NCBI GenBank assembly: GCA_032622095.1
Contig: CP136069.1
Location: 186,421,122-186,485,121, forward strand
Origin: Siphonodentalium dalli
Taxonomy: Eukaryota > Mollusca > Scaphopoda > Gadilida > Siphonodentaliidae
Reading direction: 5' to 3'
DNA: 64,000 nucleotides
The notes under the pieces are model-generated. The model saw only the letters and a program-made list of their open reading frames with translations, made no database searches and had not been told where the DNA came from. The position numbers were made by a program, and so were the translations under genes. Of the stretch, positions 1-10,518 are shown one piece after another; position 1 is the stretch's first letter; the number at the start of each line of letters is the position of its first letter.

Positions 1-518
1 CTTTCATTTGAAATACTTTCATACACTTTTACAGATGGTATATCTCTATCTGGCACCGCGTTCTATAGCAACAACATTATTTTTATAGGACAATAGTTTT
101 GAAAGCACCTTAGCACTGATGTTCCCAAACAAACACATGTGAAACCATTTCATATAAAAATGTTTTAGAAGATAAAGTTTAATTTTAAATGTAGTCATGC
201 TCTAAAAATATCTACATGAACTGTCTCTATTCATTCTATTGACAGAAGCTAATAATATGGTTATTACTTTATACCCAGATCTATAACAAAAATGTCAGCG
301 AATAGCCCACCTTAGCACTGCTGTTCCAAACAATCGCATGCGACACATCAGGGCTGGTATTCAACAACTGTGTTTATATATAGTCCAGGTAGTTGTAACA
401 TGACGAAGCTCAATTTGAAGCTGTCTGCGGTGGTCGATGCATGGGAAGACATCACCGCGGCATATAATTATCCAATCAAGAGTTTAGGAAATGTAGATAG
501 AAATGTGCGGCGCTTACA
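1..518. other. Non-coding stretch, no gene seen
   Basis: AT-rich with no convincing reading frame or splice-bounded exon. The only internal structure I see is a weak short duplication: a segment around 108-150 (reading GCACTGATGTTCCCAAACAA) resembles one around 313-350 (GCACTGCTGTTCCAAACAAT). Confidence 0.5.
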
Positions 519-520
519 TA

Positions 521-670
521 CAGTAATGCTCTAAGTAATCGACTTCTTAACAACAGCAGAGTTATGTGTAACTTTTCAGGATTTTGTCGGAAATATGGCT
601 TGTTGTAAATCCTGAAAAGTTACCCATAATTCTGCTGTGGTTAAGAAGTCGATTACTTAGAGCATTACTG
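521..670. mobile_element. Foldback MITE with TA target duplication (Tc1/mariner-like)
   Basis: Two arms of roughly 64 bases (521-584 and 604-670) are near-perfect reverse complements separated by a spacer of about 20 bases. The ends read CAGTAATGCT and AGCATTACTG. Each end is directly flanked by TA (519-520 and 671-672). A TA duplication and termini starting CAGT are typical of Tc1/mariner elements and their non-autonomous derivatives. There is no transposase. The arms differ at only a few positions, so the insertion is fairly young. Confidence 0.75.
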
Positions 671-672
671 TA

Positions 673-2857
673 TACATAATGAAACTCTCATCACGCTACC
701 CATTGATATGAAATGTTGAGCTAATAAATTTAATCGTAGTTGCAAGAGCAAGTATTTCGGAAACCATAAACATATTTATTTTATTCACGAGAAAGAGGTG
801 ACTGACGTTTCCGTTATTTCATTGTATTCGTGTTGCAAATAATTTACTGCTAAGGTTTATTGAAATGTCAAATATGTACGCATATGTATAAACAGAGATG
901 TGGCGACAGAGGTGGTTGCCAACGCTCTCAACTGTGACAAACATTTTCGACAACGACCAAATATTTCTGCAGCCAGTATTTGATATGATAATTCATGACC
1001 ATGTTATCCTTAAACTGAGATAGGTAAGCAATTTACAGCAGCTGAATATTTGTCTGTACCAATTGGAAAATATCAACCCAGGATGTAAATGGAATTTCGT
1101 GGACTTGGTCGGATCTGTCTCTCTGGTTTAAAGGGGTGCAGTTGGAAATTCAAAAGGAGCACACCAACCACATAATCAGACCGCATAGCCAAGTCCCTGT
1201 TTGATTAAACATTTTTATTCCAACAAAATGTACAAGAGATTGAGACACAAGTTATGTCAACGTAATGTAGCCCATCTTCCAACTATTTATATACATACAC
1301 GTTTAACCAAGACGATATACGACGCAGGATGCACACGATGCAGGATCACAATGATTGGTGATCTCCTCATATATAGCTATCATGCCATTCCGGGAATAAG
1401 TATGAATGATTATCATTTAAGTGTACAAATAAAGTCTGTTAAAAGTTTATTTCGACTTTTTCACAACTTTGGGGATATCTGGTGCACCTCCCTGTTTATA
1501 ACATAGTTTTGCTTCCTTTATATCGTTGTTATCATGGAAATGTTCACGATTTGGGGGTATCATTCAATAGTGATTGAAACTTTTCTGACTATTTTATTGT
1601 GAAATCTGTTGTTTTTACCAAAAGTAAGATAGGTTCCTACTTTCCGCCACAGTTTTGGACTGAAACGCTATCAAGTTGACTTGGTGTACCCGACAGTATA
1701 ACTATCCAACAGTTAATGTAAAAAGTTTGCTCGACCTAGTTTATAAAATTTCATCCCAATGGGGTGCAGATGACATTTCCAGTAACTTGCTTCTTTTCAA
1801 TGTTTCAACACAGGGTGAACAAATAGCCAGATCTATATTACTGCAATCAATTATCATTGCTGTAATTTTGGGCTTTCCGTATATACCCCCCCCCCCACAC
1901 CATCCGATCATGCGGTGTGACAACGGGAGCTGTTTGTCGCAACAATAGCTCTAATAGGTTAGTTCTGAAGCTCTTACTCTCGTGGTATCTATACCCTTCT
2001 CGTCGAAATTACAATTCACATAAACTTACTGATAAACGCACTTATGGAGACAACACTATATCGGAAAAACTCATGTACATATAATATATATGTGCCTATA
2101 CGTGGCGCCACAATTGGTCCAGGGCGATAGCGTTTCATTTATCCGTCCATTGTCATGGCGGTACTAACTCGGATATGTCAGCGCGGACATCTTGTGTTTT
2201 TTAAAGCATACTTTATTCCAACACAAAGACAATACATACATATACATATGACATAACATATTGAGACAGAGTATAGTTGACATAAAATTGTTGTTGTAAC
2301 TATGTTATCGGAGATCTGCAGGCATGTTATATCGGGTGGAAAAGGAGGCGACAGTACGCTTACAGCTTTTTTGGTCGTTCCCCACTTAGAATGATGATAC
2401 CACATATTCTTAAGATGGTAAATTGTATACAAGATCATGGTACCATACCGTCTCGTGAATACCTCACTAAGGCAGCATGGAACCAATATCTTGTATCTGG
2501 TCGTTTCTATTTGATTGGGTATTTTGTGGTTGTTTGACTACGTTATAAGATCCACGTTGTTTCAGTATTCAAAAGCAGTTTTTTTATATTATGTAGCTAC
2601 AGCCGAGAATCATTATATATATAGTCAATTATATAGGATCTATATTCGATGACATTGTATATATTCCAGAAGCTAGGCGTTTCAATTGTTTTGTTTATGC
2701 TGACTGCTAACAATTTGATATACATCTTTTATCCAGCTGGAATTGATGTATTTGTGCAATAAAAGTATTGCAATGCCCAATGACTCAATATTCTTATATG
2801 CACCCAACCTAAACTCATCACGTTGACACGAAGAGGTATAACACCATTTGTGTTTGG
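673..2857. other. Non-coding stretch, no gene seen
   Basis: About 2.2 kb of AT-rich DNA. Open frames of 60-100 codons occur on both strands but overlap each other, many have no real ATG, and none shows a recognisable domain. A C homopolymer of about 11 bases lies near 1887. I cannot support any gene here. Confidence 0.5.
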
Positions 2858-2861
2858 TTAA

Positions 2862-3198
2862 CCCTTTACCCAACAAACCGGCCAAAACCGGCCAAATAAA
2901 GCTTCAACAGCCTAAAATATCTTCGGTCTGTCTCAATAGAACCATACAAATATGGATATCATTGGAACCGGCTCCTTGACCACATTGTGCTAGTTACAGT
3001 TATGCCCTGTGCCAATGCATTCTCTTATATATGCGAGTCGACCATAGGTCGCCTCGCATATATAAGAGAATGCATTGGCCAAATTTTTTTTTTAATGTCT
3101 TAAGCCAATGCATTCTCTTATATATGCGAGGCGACCTATGGTCGACTCGCATATATAAGAGAATGCATTGGCACAGGGCCGTTCTGTTGGGTAAAGGG
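2862..3198. mobile_element. piggyBac-like MITE, copy 1 (TTAA-flanked, nested palindromes)
   Basis: The terminal inverted repeats read CCCTTTACCCAACA on the left and its exact reverse complement on the right. Both ends are flanked by TTAA (2858-2861 and 3199-3202), the target duplication of piggyBac elements, whose termini commonly start CCC. A second copy at 63611-63973 has unrelated flanks but the same TTAA borders, which confirms the boundaries. There is no transposase, so this is a non-autonomous element. After the left end come two CCGGCCAAAA units. The right half is built from large hairpins, listed separately. Reading frames here run through palindromes and are not genes. Confidence 0.8.
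3004..3179. repeat. Nested palindrome: two hairpins forming one larger inverted repeat
   Basis: Hairpin 1 (3011-3079) and hairpin 2 (3104-3172) each have arms of about 27 bases beginning GCCAATGCATTCTC. Each apex is itself a small palindrome, CGACC-ATA-GGTCG or its complement. Hairpin 2 is the exact reverse complement of hairpin 1, so 3004-3079 and 3104-3179 form a 76-base perfect inverted repeat around a 24-base AT-rich spacer. The DNA could extrude as two cruciforms or one long cruciform. Confidence 0.9.
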
Positions 3199-3266
3199 TT
3201 AACAACAGCGACTTGATCAACAGTAGCCAGGACAGGATCCATATATGTCATGATAGGAATTCTCAC

Positions 3267-3318
3267 CTCTATGCGGCCAAGGTGGCTGTCCACTTGGATC
3301 CTTCCTGCATCTGGTTTC
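3267..3318 (-). other. Possible 52-bp internal exon
   Basis: On the minus strand this 52-base stretch lies between an acceptor-like TTTGTGTTACAG and a donor-like GTGAGA. Read in phase 0 it encodes ETRCRKDPSGQPPWPHR. The Cys-Arg and Pro-Trp spacing faintly resembles the C-terminal half of a kringle domain, but the final PWC cysteine is absent. It lies downstream of the PAN exon (7577-7951) on the same strand, and that exon also ends in phase 0. This is a weak call without transcript support. Confidence 0.2.
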
Positions 3319-5070
3319 CTGTAACACAAATCGCATCAATGCATTTTCATAATTATTTTCATTAGTATTGTACAGGCAAACGAAATTTAGATTAGTGTAA
3401 AAAAAAAATTCTGTAGATTGCAATCATATTTCATTGTATTTTGTTTATTAAGTAAAGCGGAACATTTAGCGTCAAATCTGACTGCTCGATGATTCCACGC
3501 TGAATAAACTTTCTACTAAATGGCCACTAATAATGAAATATCTGTCCATTGTATCAACATGTTCTCGTGCGAATAGGTTTATATAGGACCTGACTATTCA
3601 CATAGGTTCGTCTTGGACTTATTTGATTCTGAAATAAGCCCACATAGGATTTATACCCGATATTCCATTGAATGGCGCAGTAAAAACACATAGTAAAGAG
3701 CGGTCATCTGGTAAGTCCTGTCGATACAAAAAGTAGATTGAATAGTGTCCATATGAGCTTATTTGAAATTAATATAATCTATATACGGATTATTTTGAAC
3801 GCCACTTATTAAGCCCATAAGAGCCTATTTTTCTCAAATACCCTCTATATGGGCCTCTAACGCGACACTAACAATAAGCCCGTATTGTGCTTATTTTCAC
3901 GAGAACAGGCTGATTTTATAGAATGTTCGTATTATGGTTGCCAAAATACCGGCAATACAAAATAACCACTAGATGAATGTTTGAGTTATATTTCGAAAAT
4001 GCTGACACGTGCCATAATAGTATATTTCGAATAATTTAGCATTTCTGAGGTAGTAATACACGATTTCATGGCTTGTAGGATGGCTGATTTTAAGCATATA
4101 GAAGCTATAACTGTCAGTTTTGCCTCTGTTATACCTGGGAGTAATTGCTTGATGGTTTAATTATTTTATAAATGTACCATAGTATACAAAATGGGATGAT
4201 GTTTAAATACGAAGTATGTTTTTGGAATTTGATGTCGGCCAGCTCTGTGTGGTACTCCATCGGAAAAGTCGTCTGCTCTTGGAAGTAACACTTTCAAAAT
4301 TGATACAATAACTTTTTTTAAATTTTGTAATATATCTGACCTATATCTAGGCTCTATCAGCCCATAAGGTGATTATAGACTGACATTCGCCCTGTCATGG
4401 TTAGCTATGCGACCGAAGACGGCCAATTTCGGCCAAAAAATGGTTTAAAATGAATATTTTCAAAGTCAGTCTAAGGGAGATAATTCAATTTGTGATGAGG
4501 CAATTCCTGCCGAGAGACAGGCGGATTATGCTCTGACCATTGCTGTATCTTATAACCAAGCACCCATGTGCTGTTTATCAATGACCATTGTGTAGCAGAA
4601 GGTTGTAGTAGAGTATCCCCCTCAAAATGGTGAAAATGGCCAGAAATCGTGTATTGCTACCCGAGAGAAAATGCCGTCTGTATTATGTTTATAACTGGAA
4701 AGTTAACGAAAATACGCCGTGATAGTGTCCTCTGATAATAAACTACCAGATGTCCCTCACTGTGTTTTTATATATAATACTTCTACATGGAATCTCGGAA
4801 ACGCTTCCATTGGTTGAAATATGAATTATGACGTTCTTTATTTGTCAGTCTATTGTTTTTGTCAACGGCACAAGGTCAACTCGTCTATGGCCCGACGTTG
4901 TTTTATGCACGTTATGCACGATAAATTCGCAGTTGCTTGGACCACAACAATTTTCGACTTTCTACATGTACTGACCTCGGTAAAATTTGTGTCATAGCTA
5001 ACAGAACTTTTGTGATGTTTGGTTTTGTTAATAAAGAGAGATGTTTGTCGTTAAGGTTCACATGGGTTAG
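3319..5070. other. Non-coding stretch, no gene seen
   Basis: AT-rich. Around 3590-3905 a short motif of the type AATAAGCCC recurs about three times among related words (ATAGG, GCCTATT), suggesting an old degenerate repeat. No frame or domain is recognisable. Confidence 0.45.
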
Positions 5071-5832
5071 ACTATCCATCGTCGTAAATTATCACTACTC
5101 TTTTCTTTATACAACCTCACTTCCGAGGTGGTTAAAACGGTATTCCTTATCAGACTATTACAATGTGTTAATGATTGTAACAATGCTAACAGAAACATCT
5201 TTTTCAGGGACTTACGAGATATCCTTCAACAATTTGGTTTGACTCAGTATTTGTCTGAGTACACTGTAACTGCCACCTTCCCTAATAAAGGTAGTTGGAA
5301 GCTTCTTGTTAAACAAGGATCTTTGTTTTGGAAAGATGATTGGTTGGTTCGAATCCACAGTGACCCTTCTTTTGAACGATTTCGTTTGGTGCATAGTAGT
5401 CCAGATATCGCATTCATGTGGCGTGTTTGTAAATATTATCCCAAAGAGAAAGAAGGCTTCCACATTGCATTGCAGTTACTGTGTGCTCCGACATCTGCAG
5501 ACGAAACCAAATGTACTGCATGCCAGATGACATATACTTACATGGTTCAACATTTCTTAATATTCAGCCCAGCATTGGCAGTCACCCGTAATAAATTCTG
5601 GTATTTGTTCATCGACCGCTTGCCATTAACAGCATACCAGTTAGTTGACAATCTCCCGATATAACAACAAACTGCACTTTTCTTAGGTCATTTACCACCG
5701 GGTCTTGTCGATATTAGTCAGATACCTGGTACAAATTTACTGCAATTTTTCAACCAAGCAACAAAAATCTTCTGGTACGAATGGAGTTCGTTTCTGGAAA
5801 CTCCTTCAAAGATGACATTTTATCGAAGTTAA
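5071..5832 (+). pseudogene. Dead 3' fragment of a LINE ORF2 (C-terminal domain)
   Basis: One frame reads from the stop at 5068-5070 to the stop at 5830-5832, about 253 codons, interrupted once by TAA at 5662-5664. The sense reading continues straight on after that stop (QQTALFLGHLPPG). It contains NIFFRDLRDIL and a degenerate zinc-knuckle-like block, KCTACQMTYTY followed by VQHFLIF. That block fits the CxxC...H pattern at the C-terminus of animal LINE reverse transcriptases, with the last cysteine replaced by serine. No reverse transcriptase motif lies upstream, so the copy is 5'-truncated as LINE insertions usually are. The exact clade is not determined; the assignment rests on motif resemblance only. 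Confidence 0.5.
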
Positions 5833-7576
5833 TTATCCCGCTTGTATTTGTTAACGCACTGTTACTTCAAATTATGTGCAAAACTTAAGCACCATGTGCT
5901 CGATGGCGCTTTACTCTGCTTTCTTGTATTACATCCTTTAGTGTAAATATGTTCTTTATGTAATATAATAACTGAATGGTGTTGTCTTAGCTCTCTTGTG
6001 GAGCTTTCTAACAAGATCACACAAACAGGAGCCTATACAACTGATTCAGTCCGTGCGGGTAGGGGTTGGTGGCCGCCACTTGATGAGTGGGTTTCAGTTT
6101 TGTTCGTATTTGCGAGTCATGTGGATATATGTGTGTATGTGAGAGTTTGTACATGTGTGCGTGCGTGTGTATGTATATGGGCTGATAGCGTGTGGTTTTC
6201 CGTAGTCTTGTTCATGATGTTCATTCATCTGTGAGATAATTGGTGTGACTGTGCTCGGGTGTGGTTTTGTGTTGGTATGGCGCGAATGTATACATATGCG
6301 GTGATGAATGACTGCTTTAGTATATATGCGATGGTGTGCTGTTGTCCATATTTCTATATCTTTGTTCTCCAACATTTTGTTTTGGTTATGGTATGTTCAT
6401 GTTTTGCTTATGTTTCCTTAATTTGTTTCAATGTATTCTTGTAATGATCTTCTATCAAGGAGGAATTAAAGATATATATATACATACATGTTTCTGGCAT
6501 AAAATTATAATATCAATCGGTATGTTTTATGCATAATAAGTAGGTTGGTCGAAAATCACTTCTTTCTTGTTTGCCATTCTGGACGCCATCTTGATTATGG
6601 AGGAAGATGATTTCCTCAATTTGTATACAGTGATAAGAGTGATCATTATTTGTGGCCATTGTGAGATATCATGTGGCCATTCTGTTCTTAAAATAAAACA
6701 ACATATGTTCGATACTTAACCCTACTCATGCAATAAATTGCGAAATTTTCCCATTTTGTTAACCCGCAATAACTACGCAATTGCGGAAAATTGCACACAA
6801 ATATTAGCGGACTTGTTTTATGTTCATTGTAACTGTACAATTCTTAAGTTAAAACCATTTCTATACAAATTGTGTCTAGGGCAAACCTGACTGGACAACA
6901 TCGTAATGACTTAATTGAATGTTCTCTAAAACAATTACCATATTTGTAACTAACTGTATCCCAATCTTCATGCATCTGACTGTTGTTTTACAAACACGAA
7001 CACAATATTCTGACTACCAGATAATATGTCATTAATAGGAATTATAATATGTTTCGATCGACAACGAGCGAAATTATAAGTGTTTCAATCTAAACCTCTC
7101 GAGAAGTGATTCAGATTTGACAAGTAATGTATTATAGGAAAACAGACCTGTATGTTTTAATAATTTGTATTAATTCTAGATATAACCATGTACCATAATG
7201 AGATAGAACGTATAATACTGATAATAAGAAATTACTAATAATTTAAGTTGTGGTAATTTTATTGAATGGATGGTTAAAAGGAAATGTCATAGGATCTATG
7301 TAATAATTTACTCTAATGTTTCAAGAGACTAATATAAATAAATGATAATTATGTGACTGATATGTGTGCCATCCAGCTCTTATTGTTCCACACCTGTCAT
7401 AAAATATCCGCTCTTTTGTGGAAGCAAGGGACTTATATTGGAACAGTTTGACATTTCATTGATGAGAAAACAAACCGAAGGAATTATAACGACAGGACTG
7501 GTTGTGGCACGGACGTTGACAGCGCGACCTTAGAAATCGTTCGACGAAATAACAATATTTTACGAAGAAAACTCAC
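5833..7576. other. Probable LINE 3' UTR, then non-coding DNA
   Basis: From the dead LINE frame to about 6470 the sequence is GT-rich, with short (GTGT/GTAT)n runs at 6120-6180. It ends in a short ATATATATATACATAC run near 6470-6490, which could be the 3' tail of that insertion. From there to the PAN exon it is AT-rich with no gene seen. Further exons of the PAN gene would be expected here on the minus strand, but I could not identify one. Confidence 0.4.
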
Positions 7577-7951
7577 TTTTTGTAACTTGACATATCGTAC
7601 AACCCCAACACCATTGGCGCTTCTGATAGGCACGTTTTTGAACCTATTCCTGTTCTGTTGTTTTACCAACGTACACTCGTTTATAGTCTTGTCAAAAACT
7701 ACAGCGCCACAATCCATCCCTGGGACACAGTGTGAGATGCAGTCTAACATCCGAATACCGTTGATGACTCGTAGGATGATATTTGTGAAGTCGATGTCTG
7801 ATTTTTTAACATAAACTGGTTTATTGTAAACATAGTTTATTCCTGGTGTCTCGCCAACACACGGTTGGTTGATTACGCCGGATGATTGAACTGATTCCAG
7901 CGTAGTAATAAGAATAAATGTCCTCGTGAAGATAACTGGTGAGGTTTCCAT
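7577..7951 (-). CDS. First exon of a secreted PAN/apple-domain protein
   Basis: The minus-strand frame opens at ATG 7951 (an alternative in-frame ATG is at 7975). It encodes a hydrophobic N-terminus (PVIFTRTFILITTL) that could be a signal peptide, although an arginine interrupts it. A cysteine pattern follows: DCISHC, then CGAVVFD, then ECTLV. This is the CxxxC...C...CxL core of PAN/apple domains, which bind proteins or glycans outside the cell. After YVKLQK the sequence reads GTGAGT (7571-7576), a strong splice donor, so the exon is 125 codons and ends in phase 0. The open frame that continues to 7484 is probably intron. The domain looks truncated at its end, so its last strand may lie in the next exon. 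No downstream exon is secure. The ligand is unknown. The gene is incomplete as seen. Confidence 0.55.
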
Positions 7952-8016
7952 AACTCTCGTAGTTTTCACACACATAAATGTCACTGATTTATCTGGCCAC
8001 CAACATGCACGATCGA

Positions 8017-8023
8017 ATTTATA
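8017..8023 (-). promoter_or_regulatory. TATA-like box upstream of the PAN exon
   Basis: The minus strand reads TATAAAT at this position. A start about 30 bases downstream would fall near 7990 and leave a short leader before the ATG at 7951. AT-rich background makes such matches common, so support is limited. Confidence 0.25.
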
Positions 8024-8544
8024 AATAAATTTTACCGAGTAGCTGTATCACCTTGATAAACGTCATACGATTTATACAATTGGGGTTTACTGGTAAACCG
8101 CCGATTAGCACTGCCGATGCAAGAATGACGATGAGAGTTGTCAAGTAATTAGTTACCCGAATGACCTGAATAACCGGAAATGTTCAGACGATCGAGGACA
8201 ACAAGCGTTCCGTTTCTGTCACGAAATAGACCGACGGATTCTGTTTTAATTGGACACTTGTACGCTTGTATTCTCTTCCACAACTTCTACACCCAATGAC
8301 ATACTATCCAATCTTATGATGCCATTGGTGAACCCTTATAAACAAGTTCATCTTAATGTCACCCAGTACGTGGACTACTTGCAGAATTGGTCGTTGGAGT
8401 GTCTAGTGTCTATAGATCAATATATTAAACGGACGTGGCTTATTTGCACCACACACCATGATAATGTTATGTGTTATTCCAGTAATGCTGGTCCTCACAC
8501 GAGCCATCAACTTATGCCTGTTATGAACATGTCCCATGATATAA
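8024..8544. other. Non-coding stretch, no gene seen
   Basis: No recognisable feature. The longest frame (about 8250-8555) does not start at an ATG and shows no domain. Confidence 0.45.
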
Positions 8545-8815
8545 GCTTCATCTAATATGCTAATAATATTAATACGATATCTATATATAGGTGGCACATG
8601 GTATACATATGATCTCGGTATGGATATAGAATCTTGTGGTAAAATGGCAGAATGGAGAATATATTTAGTTTCTGTTCGTCAGGCAGGCTTCATCTAATAT
8701 ACTAATAATTTTAATACAATATCTATATATAGGTGACATGTATATATACATGTGATCTCAGTATGGATATAGAATCGTGTGGTAAAATGGCAGAATGGAG
8801 AATATATTTAGTTTT
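8545..8815. repeat. Tandem duplication, about 142-bp unit, two copies
   Basis: The segment starting GCTTCATCTAATAT at 8545 recurs at 8687 with point changes, and both copies end ATGGAGAATATATTTAGTTT. The inner part of both carries ATCTATATATAGGTG. Confidence 0.8.
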
Positions 8816-8925
8816 CGTTGGCCCAGTTGGATCTTCGGACAATAGTCGTGATTGCTGTTGACAACTCACCACCTCGCTATTCAGACACACAGCCACACGA
8901 AAGTCAAGAGGTTTTTTGTTATTTA

Positions 8926-10513
8926 CTAGCAGATTAGCCCACCACTGGCGGGATTGGTCCCATGGCTTTGGTCGATCCATTGTCTTTTTTATTTTCAAGG
9001 TAACCCCGTACGTCGCTGCCACCGCTGATGCCCGAAATATCGCCCAAGGTCATTTGCGGGAATCCGTGTCAAGGTCATGTTGGGTGGACAAAATAACCCG
9101 ACAGAAATATTTCCCGTTTCCGAGTTGACCATACATAACAAATTTCACATCGATGTCACCGCTGACTACCGAGATATCGCCCAATGTCATTTGTGTGTAC
9201 CCGTTTCAAGGTTAAGGTCAACTCGGGCGGACAAACTGACCCGACGAAGATCTCCCCAGTTTCCGAGCGAGACGGTCAAATGCCGTATTTTCACTAAAGT
9301 AGATAAACGCTCTTTAATAGCGACGACTCATATACAAACGCTCATTAATTATCACGCGATTAACCCATCAATCCCCATTACGGTGGCAGTTGAAGATGAA
9401 GGAGTGCTCGGACGTTCTCAGAAGCGGTGCGATGATACTTCCCGTGGATTTTTACCCTTAGACAGCAAGTTTGGGCTCAATCGGTCAAGCCGTTTTCGAG
9501 TCTATAAAGAACATATATGAGCGTATATGAGCGTATAAGAGCAAGGGGACGGGCGCATGCGAAATTGGGCCCGATTTGACCTTGAATTGACCATTTTGAA
9601 TGTCAAGGTCAGGTCGGGGTCACGATTTGACCAGTCCAATACACTCCCCGGACAAAAGTATCCATAGCTATCAAATCGAAATCCACGAGTTTTACCCGAT
9701 TTGACCTGGAATTGACCACTTTGAAGGTCAATGTCAGGTCATGGTAACGATTTGACCCGTCCAAAACACTCCCCGGACAAAAGTACGCATAAGTATCAAA
9801 TTTCGTCAAAATCCGCCAGTTTTACCCGATTTGACCTTGAATTGACCATTTTGAAGGTCAAGGTAAGGTCGTGGTCACGATTTGACCGATCGAAAACACT
9901 CCCCGGACAAAAGTATCCCATCTTATAAAATTTCGTCGAAATCCGCCAGTTTTACCCGATTTTACCTTGAATTGACCATTTTGAAGGTGAAGGTCAGGTC
10001 GCGGTCACGATTTGACCCATCCATGACACTTCCCGGACAAAAGTACTCCTAAGTAGCAAGTTTTGAAATCTCTCTGCATAATATTTCGAGCGATAAGGTT
10101 GCGTTGAATTGTAAACAAACGCTTCTTAGATCAATTCTGCCTTTTTAATCGAGCTAATTTCATTTCGTCCCGCATCCGTATTTCGGACGCATGGGGCTAG
10201 TCGTTTAGCCACGTCGATTGCAATAAAGAGCGTTCGTCGTTAACAACTCCGTATATGGTCAATAAAAAGATCGTTGATGCCTTAACCACCGAAGTGGCAT
10301 TTGCGGTGATTTTGATGATTGTGAGTGGAGAATTGGTGCTCAGAGCTTGTCCAAAATGCGACGTGGACGATCCCCGTGGGTTTTTACACTTACTTACGAA
10401 ATTTGAGCTCAATCTGTCCAGGCGTTTTCGATTCCATGACGTACCCACATACATATATATATATACATATATATACACACAGATATATATATACGTAGTT
10501 CTCAAAATATAGA
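8926..10513 (-). mobile_element. Non-autonomous Helitron-like element A
   Basis: The 3' end, read on the minus strand, is a GC-rich hairpin (CCCGCCA, loop G, TGGTGGG) about 12 bases before a terminal CTAG at 8926-8929. That CTAG is followed by T, as expected for a Helitron inserted between A and T. A second end of the same family at 10519 shares the hairpin and CTAG. The 5' end is taken near 10513, where the minus strand starts TCTATATTTTGAG; this border is less certain. The interior has no helicase. It contains a 125-131-bp tandem array and blocks repeated in element B. Confidence 0.55.
9570..10066. repeat. Tandem array inside Helitron A, four units of 125-131 bp
   Basis: Units start at CCCGATTTGACC at 9570, 9695, 9826 and 9955. 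Each contains TTGAATTGACCA, then GGTCAAGGTCAGGTC-type text, then CACTCCCCGGACAAAAGTA. The same text occurs in opposite orientation in the Helitron at 15216-15802, linking the two families. Confidence 0.85.
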
Positions 10514-10518
10514 GTAGA

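Noticed and set aside
3000-3329. Minus-strand frame of 109 codons
   Set aside because: It runs through the MITE palindrome and reads the same hairpin arm repeatedly, so it is not a gene.
7484-7576. C-terminal extension of the PAN frame
   Set aside because: The strong GTGAGT donor at 7571-7576 makes the remaining open codons probable intron, and they show no cysteine pattern.
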